From positions 45,561,001-45,625,000 of the forward strand of contig NC_069363.1 of NCBI RefSeq assembly GCF_021730395.1: 64,000 nt of DNA, read 5' to 3'. The stretch comes from Mercenaria mercenaria. Its lineage: Eukaryota; Mollusca; Bivalvia; Venerida; Veneridae. Both the position numbers and the translations under genes were made by a program. Positions within the stretch are counted from its first letter, which is position 1. The number at the start of each line of letters is the position of its first letter. The notes under the pieces are model-generated. The model was given only the letters and a program-made list of their open reading frames with translations, did no database searches and had not been told where the DNA came from. This document shows, in pieces, positions 60,901-64,000 of this stretch.

Positions 60901-62579
60901 TGCTGGCGAGAGAACACACCATGCACTAAGGGTTATTTCTAACCCGACACCTATATAATGCCATGTAGTTCGATTATTTATGAACGGATTTTGTTCAAAT
61001 TTTGAATATAAATAATGTAACACATAAGACTTACTTCTCCTTAATTATTTGATCCCAGTTGATAAACATACAGGTAAAGAACTTAAATAAAAATATCGCT
61101 GTAAAATCCTAATTTACAAAATGGCATAACGCAAAATTCTAACAATGTGAAAAGTAACTGAATCACAGAACAGCTTGTACGTCCGAGTAATTAATACTTC
61201 GTGTGTCCTCCCATTACAAGTTTTTCAAGAACTATCTTAGTTCTACCAAAATATCGGACGAAAAACATATGAATAGTGATACTTTATTTAAGTAATTTTC
61301 GTGTGAATGAGATGACCCCCTGTTTACATCATTGACATGGCGGGAGAAATTCGTTTGATAAAACTTTTTTTTCAATACACATAAAATGCAGCAAATTTTG
61401 TCAAAATGTATAATAAAATACTGTAAATGCAGTGAAAAAATATTAATTTTGAAAAAATAATCACTTCCTGGGTTTGTTTACATGACTGACCAATCAGAAC
61501 GCACAGATGTTACCTTATTCCCAGGTATACACTTACCTCATTCCCTGTACTTTTTTGAATTGGTGGTCTCTGACCATATGTACACTCGCATCCTTCCGTC
61601 GTTGTGGTACAAGTTAAACCGACTCTCATCCGTGAACAGGACATTTAACCACTCAGCCCATGTCATACGCTGGTGCCGTCGGGCCCATCGCTCCCGCTGT
61701 TGTCGGTGACGACGTGTTAGAATAAGTCCCCTAGCCTAGCTCTTATTCCGTGAATAGAATTCCAGAATAACTTAATTAAAATAAAAATCGGTAGTTTTGC
61801 TTACCAACATTTCCTCGTGCAAAGTGTTGAAATCGTGCATGTACCAGGCGCAAAACTGCTGGATCGTCAGGGTTGAACATTTTTATAATTTCTGAACAGC
61901 TGATGTAGCCAACCAACTTTGTGTATAGTTTCAAACTAATACATTGAACTATATCCGAGAAAACGGAATTTAAAAAGTAACGGGTTAGAAATGGCCCTAT
62001 ATGTACTGTTTAACTAAATGTATATTTATTATCAAAGCCCAAATGAGTCCGCCATTACCACGTACTCTGTATGTCTCTTTGCAGGGAAGTAAAGAATTTT
62101 CATCAGATTTATTTGAGTACTTTGCGGGAAAGAAAACATTGACGCTAACGATCCGGAATGTGACATTTGAAGACGACGGGTTTTACAATTGTGTATATGG
62201 TGGCAACATTCAGTCTACAATGCGCATGCACATAGGAGGTATACATAAATATTTCTTTGGGAAGTTTTTCTGTAAATGAAGGAAAAATTATAATTCACTG
62301 ACCATGAATATTTTCTACACCACACATGAATAAAAAAAGGCGAAAGTTTATAAAGAAGTCATTTTATCTTTTCAGATTAATACATGTGTGAACAAATCAT
62401 AAAATGACATACTTGATTGGATACTTAACATATTTTTGTCACTTTGTCATTTCAGAGCCTCCAGGAGCCCCTGAAAATCTGAGTTGCATCTCCAGGAACT
62501 TCAATGACCTGAGTTGTTCTTTTGCCTTAAGTGAAAAAATAGTGAATATTCCTACTGGGAACAAAATAAAGTTCAAAAT
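54980..62579 (+). CDS. Ig plus class I cytokine-receptor-like receptor, 5' part (158 codons visible, continues)
   Basis: Four plus-strand exons in phase: 54980-55040, 60381-60517, 62085-62238 and 62456-62579, the last ending at a gtaagt donor, so the gene continues beyond the window. Exon 1 is a signal peptide (MCIIILLLPCVFGVVVSA). Exons 2-3 form an Ig-like domain: C42 in LQVNCSL and C102 in the DDGFYNC motif (96-102). Exon 4 opens a fibronectin III-type module, PPGAPENLSCISRN.., with C128 and C138 spaced CX9C, then F140. That spacing matches the CX9-10CxW signature of class I cytokine receptors such as gp130 and insect Domeless, with Phe instead of Trp. By family such receptors signal through JAK/STAT. 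The WSxWS box and membrane segment would lie downstream, so the class is provisional; another Ig/FN3 receptor is possible. Intron 1 is 5.3 kb and full of repeats. Confidence 0.72.
55275..55680 (+). mobile_element. Fourth type of SINE, near complete, in receptor intron 1
   Basis: The tRNA-like head is degenerate (ttgactcagtccggag, gggtttgaagtcccg). A long body follows: gccatttctgggatgctcc, ccagggaagatgggacc, tgctgtacaccagacac, ttaaagaaccaaggtgtc, cctatcctcgttctcgatttgg, gttcataataatatgt, ggtactatataaa. I recognise this as a common molluscan SINE-like repeat. Confidence 0.65.
56575..56817. mobile_element. 243-bp palindromic MITE in receptor intron 1
   Basis: Nearly the whole element folds back on itself: the left arm begins ATATGAGCCGCGCCATGAG and the right end is its reverse complement with few mismatches, over about 105 bp per arm, around a loop near 56685-56710. 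Repeated gcatggatcc and ctgcgc..gcgcag motifs add inner symmetry. The open frames on both strands are by-products. Confidence 0.8.
57525..58375 (+). repeat. Five-unit ~157-bp tandem array (hairpin-element core type)
   Basis: Units start near 57569, 57731, 57881, 58038 and 58195 with (g)tccaaggtcaaggtcacacttgg and share gtcaaatag, ttcatgtc..ccatat.tt, aaaccgct.g..gat, ttcataaaact.gcatca and cctcatcaagacgac.tgcagag. Divergence is high, so it is old. No microsatellite or terminal hairpin was found beside it. It is in receptor intron 1. Confidence 0.75.
59345..59975. repeat. ~21-bp GCCGAATGA minisatellite in receptor intron 1
   Basis: About 25 diverged units of actgccgaatgacaagttagc type. Because the unit is mostly 21 bp (seven codons), long frames stay open; the minus strand gives a seven-residue repeat (xCHSAVVT-like) over 135 codons at 59567-59974. 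No start context, signal or conservation supports a protein. Confidence 0.75.
60600..60675. repeat. 26-bp-arm hairpin in receptor intron 2
   Basis: The arm CGAGGGCTCAAAGCGAAACT with AGTCTA (60600-60625) is repeated inverted at 60650-60675 with one mismatch, around a 24-nt AT-rich loop. This looks like a minimal fold-back element. The stem-loop size could also form a small-RNA precursor if transcribed. Confidence 0.75.
61500..61735 (-). pseudogene. Tc1-like transposase fragment
   Basis: The minus strand encodes ERWARRHQRMTWAEWLNVLF followed by TDESRFNLYHNDGRMRVY. FTDESRF is the block around the second catalytic Asp of Tc1-like (DD34E) transposases. Only this part of the catalytic domain is recognisable and neither end of the transposon is seen. 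It lies in receptor intron 2, antisense. A possible further piece on the same strand (FNPDDPAVLRLVHARFQHF) is at about 61805-61880. Confidence 0.7.
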
Positions 62580-63120
62580 GTAAGTTTATGTCATATTTAT
62601 ATTGAAAGTTATTAAAAAGTGAACTTGCAAGACCATTTCAGTTTTCAGCTTTAAATAAAACTCAAATGTAGATTTTACAGTTGTTTAAATATCTTACTCA
62701 CATATTTGTATGTTGAGAGGTGTGGTGTACTTAATACTGCTTTACTGTTTGTTTATACTAATACATGTATATTTTATCATAATATTTGAATCATTCTCTG
62801 GTCCACCTCAGTACTTATGTCATATCGGAAAGCTGTTATAGCAACAACAACAATACAAGAAAATGCAGCCAAGAAATAAAATTAACTTCATAGAACAAAA
62901 TTATTAGAACAGTAGGCTAAGCTTGCTCAGAGATATATTCTTGCTAGGCATAGATCACACGAGGAGGTAATGAAATATCTAAACTCGATATATATGAAAA
63001 TTAATCTGAGATGAACATAGCTAGAAGTAGTACATACGAAATTGGATTCAGCCAGTTCAATATAAGCCATATAATTATGATTTTAAAAAAATAGGGTTTT
63101 TATAATACATGTAGTAGCTC
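62580..63120. other. Receptor intron 4; no other gene recognised
   Basis: AT-rich sequence after the gtaagt donor at 62580. No further exon of the receptor could be identified before the window ends. Confidence 0.35.
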
Positions 63121-63122
63121 GA

Positions 63123-63240
63123 TCTGGGATGCTGTATTCGGCTCGAGTGGATATTGCTAGATCGGATCTCACGAGGCGCGCAAGCGCCGAATGTGGTTCA
63201 TCCTTGCAAAATCCAGGAGAGCCAAATACAAAATCCCAGA
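63123..63240. mobile_element. 118-bp fold-back element
   Basis: The left end TCTGGGATGCTGTATTCGGC and the right end (gccaaatacaaaatcccaga) are inverted repeats over about 35 bp (about 28 matches). The middle is GC-richer (cgaggcgcgcaagcgccga). MITE-like by structure. Confidence 0.65.
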
Positions 63241-63929
63241 CTGAGCTATTGTTATAATGACCCTTTTATTATATACCTCCGTCTTTTTGTTTGTTGTTCT
63301 GTTACCGAACGAAATCTTTATTGTTTGTCCATGCTAAAATAGAAATGAAAGAAGTTTTCAAGTTTTTGTGTGCGCTTTTTATAGAACTGTGTCAGGTCGT
63401 GAGTATTAAATGAAAATAGTCCGGCAACATACAATACAAAAGGTACAATACGGACGGAACATTTTTCTGCCTGTTCATATTTACCTGTGAAATACAAGCA
63501 GTATTTTCGACAGAATTTATATAGGTATTAATAAATCGTCATATCGACTTTATGTAACAGCTGAAATCTGTAACAACACGTATAAGTGTATAGACGTCAT
63601 TAAGAATATTAATCGAAACAATTTATATCTTGCACATTAGTGCTTAACATTTTAAAGTCCGGTTATCATGATAGTAACCATGTATTATATTATTATTTAT
63701 TACCATTATATTATTGTTGTTTGACAAGTTTGACAAGCGCAGTGGATTTTATTATTTAAGGTTTTTCAAATTAGTTCATATATTCAATGCCGTTTTTGAA
63801 AATCCAGTTGTCCTAACCGATAACAGAGGATGTAAAATGCAAACTTATTTCATATTTACAATTGACAAGTAAATATTCAGTTAGAATATTAAGTTACGAC
63901 ACGCCACACGGAGGTTTGTAATACGGCAT

Positions 63930-64000
63930 TTCGTTAGTCGGCGGAGCGCGAGATCATGTTGGCGAAGCGCAAGAACACGATAGCGAAGCGCGAACTTATT
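63930..64000 (+). repeat. ~21-bp GGCGAAGCGCGAGAACACGAT minisatellite, cut by the window end
   Basis: Three units (cggcggagcgcgagatcat, ggcgaagcgcaagaacacg, agcgaagcgcgaac) run into the window edge. Non-coding by appearance. Confidence 0.65.

Overview
This is AT-rich metazoan nuclear DNA with spliced genes, small exons and very many short interspersed repeats. The tRNA-headed SINEs, the short arrays ending in palindromic hairpins (resembling the pearl/Helentron-type elements of bivalves), the Mab-21/cGAS-like gene and the MEGF-type EGF receptors together suggest a bivalve mollusc, perhaps a venerid-type clam. That assignment is inference from content; no database was searched.

Layout. 0-8 kb: repeats and unassigned DNA. 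8.9-13.0 kb (minus): a complete four-exon gene for a transmembrane receptor with an MEGF/Draper-like EGF ectodomain (656 aa). 14.9-16.9 kb: a relic of the same kind of gene plus duplicated flank. 18.7-20.1 kb (minus): a single-exon Mab-21/cGAS-like receptor (cGLR) nucleotidyltransferase gene (489 aa). 27.2-35.5 kb (minus): a second, five-exon EGF receptor (643 aa), paralogous to the first. 32.0-33.9 kb: a non-autonomous TIR transposon with a hairpin-ended array inside it, lying in intron 1 of that gene. 36.8-38.9 kb: the second copy of the duplicated flank. 40.9-47.9 kb (minus): six in-phase exons of a gene resembling VWDE (von Willebrand factor D and EGF domain protein); both ends are missing. 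48.9-50.9 kb: a LINE reverse transcriptase remnant and an unusual two-strand CTGGCT minisatellite. 55.0-62.6 kb (plus): the first four exons of a receptor with a signal peptide, an Ig domain and a class I cytokine-receptor-like CX9C module, continuing past the window.

The exon models were built by hand from splice sites and are phase-consistent throughout, so the two EGF receptors are whole coding sequences on paper. Their tails differ in sequence but share exon phases, an identical 103-nt transmembrane exon length, several tyrosine motifs and a C-terminal YIHP motif, which suggests phosphotyrosine signalling. The genes resemble an innate-immunity neighbourhood (engulfment-type receptors, a nucleic-acid-sensor family enzyme, a cytokine-type receptor), but that they act together is only inference.

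Large-scale structure. Non-coding DNA at 14.9-16.9 and 23.4-23.7 kb matches DNA at 30.3-30.9, 36.8-38.2 and 38.6-38.9 kb. The EGF receptor block was therefore duplicated locally. One copy then lost most of its gene, and the cGLR-bearing stretch (about 16.9-23.4 kb) has no counterpart in the other copy.
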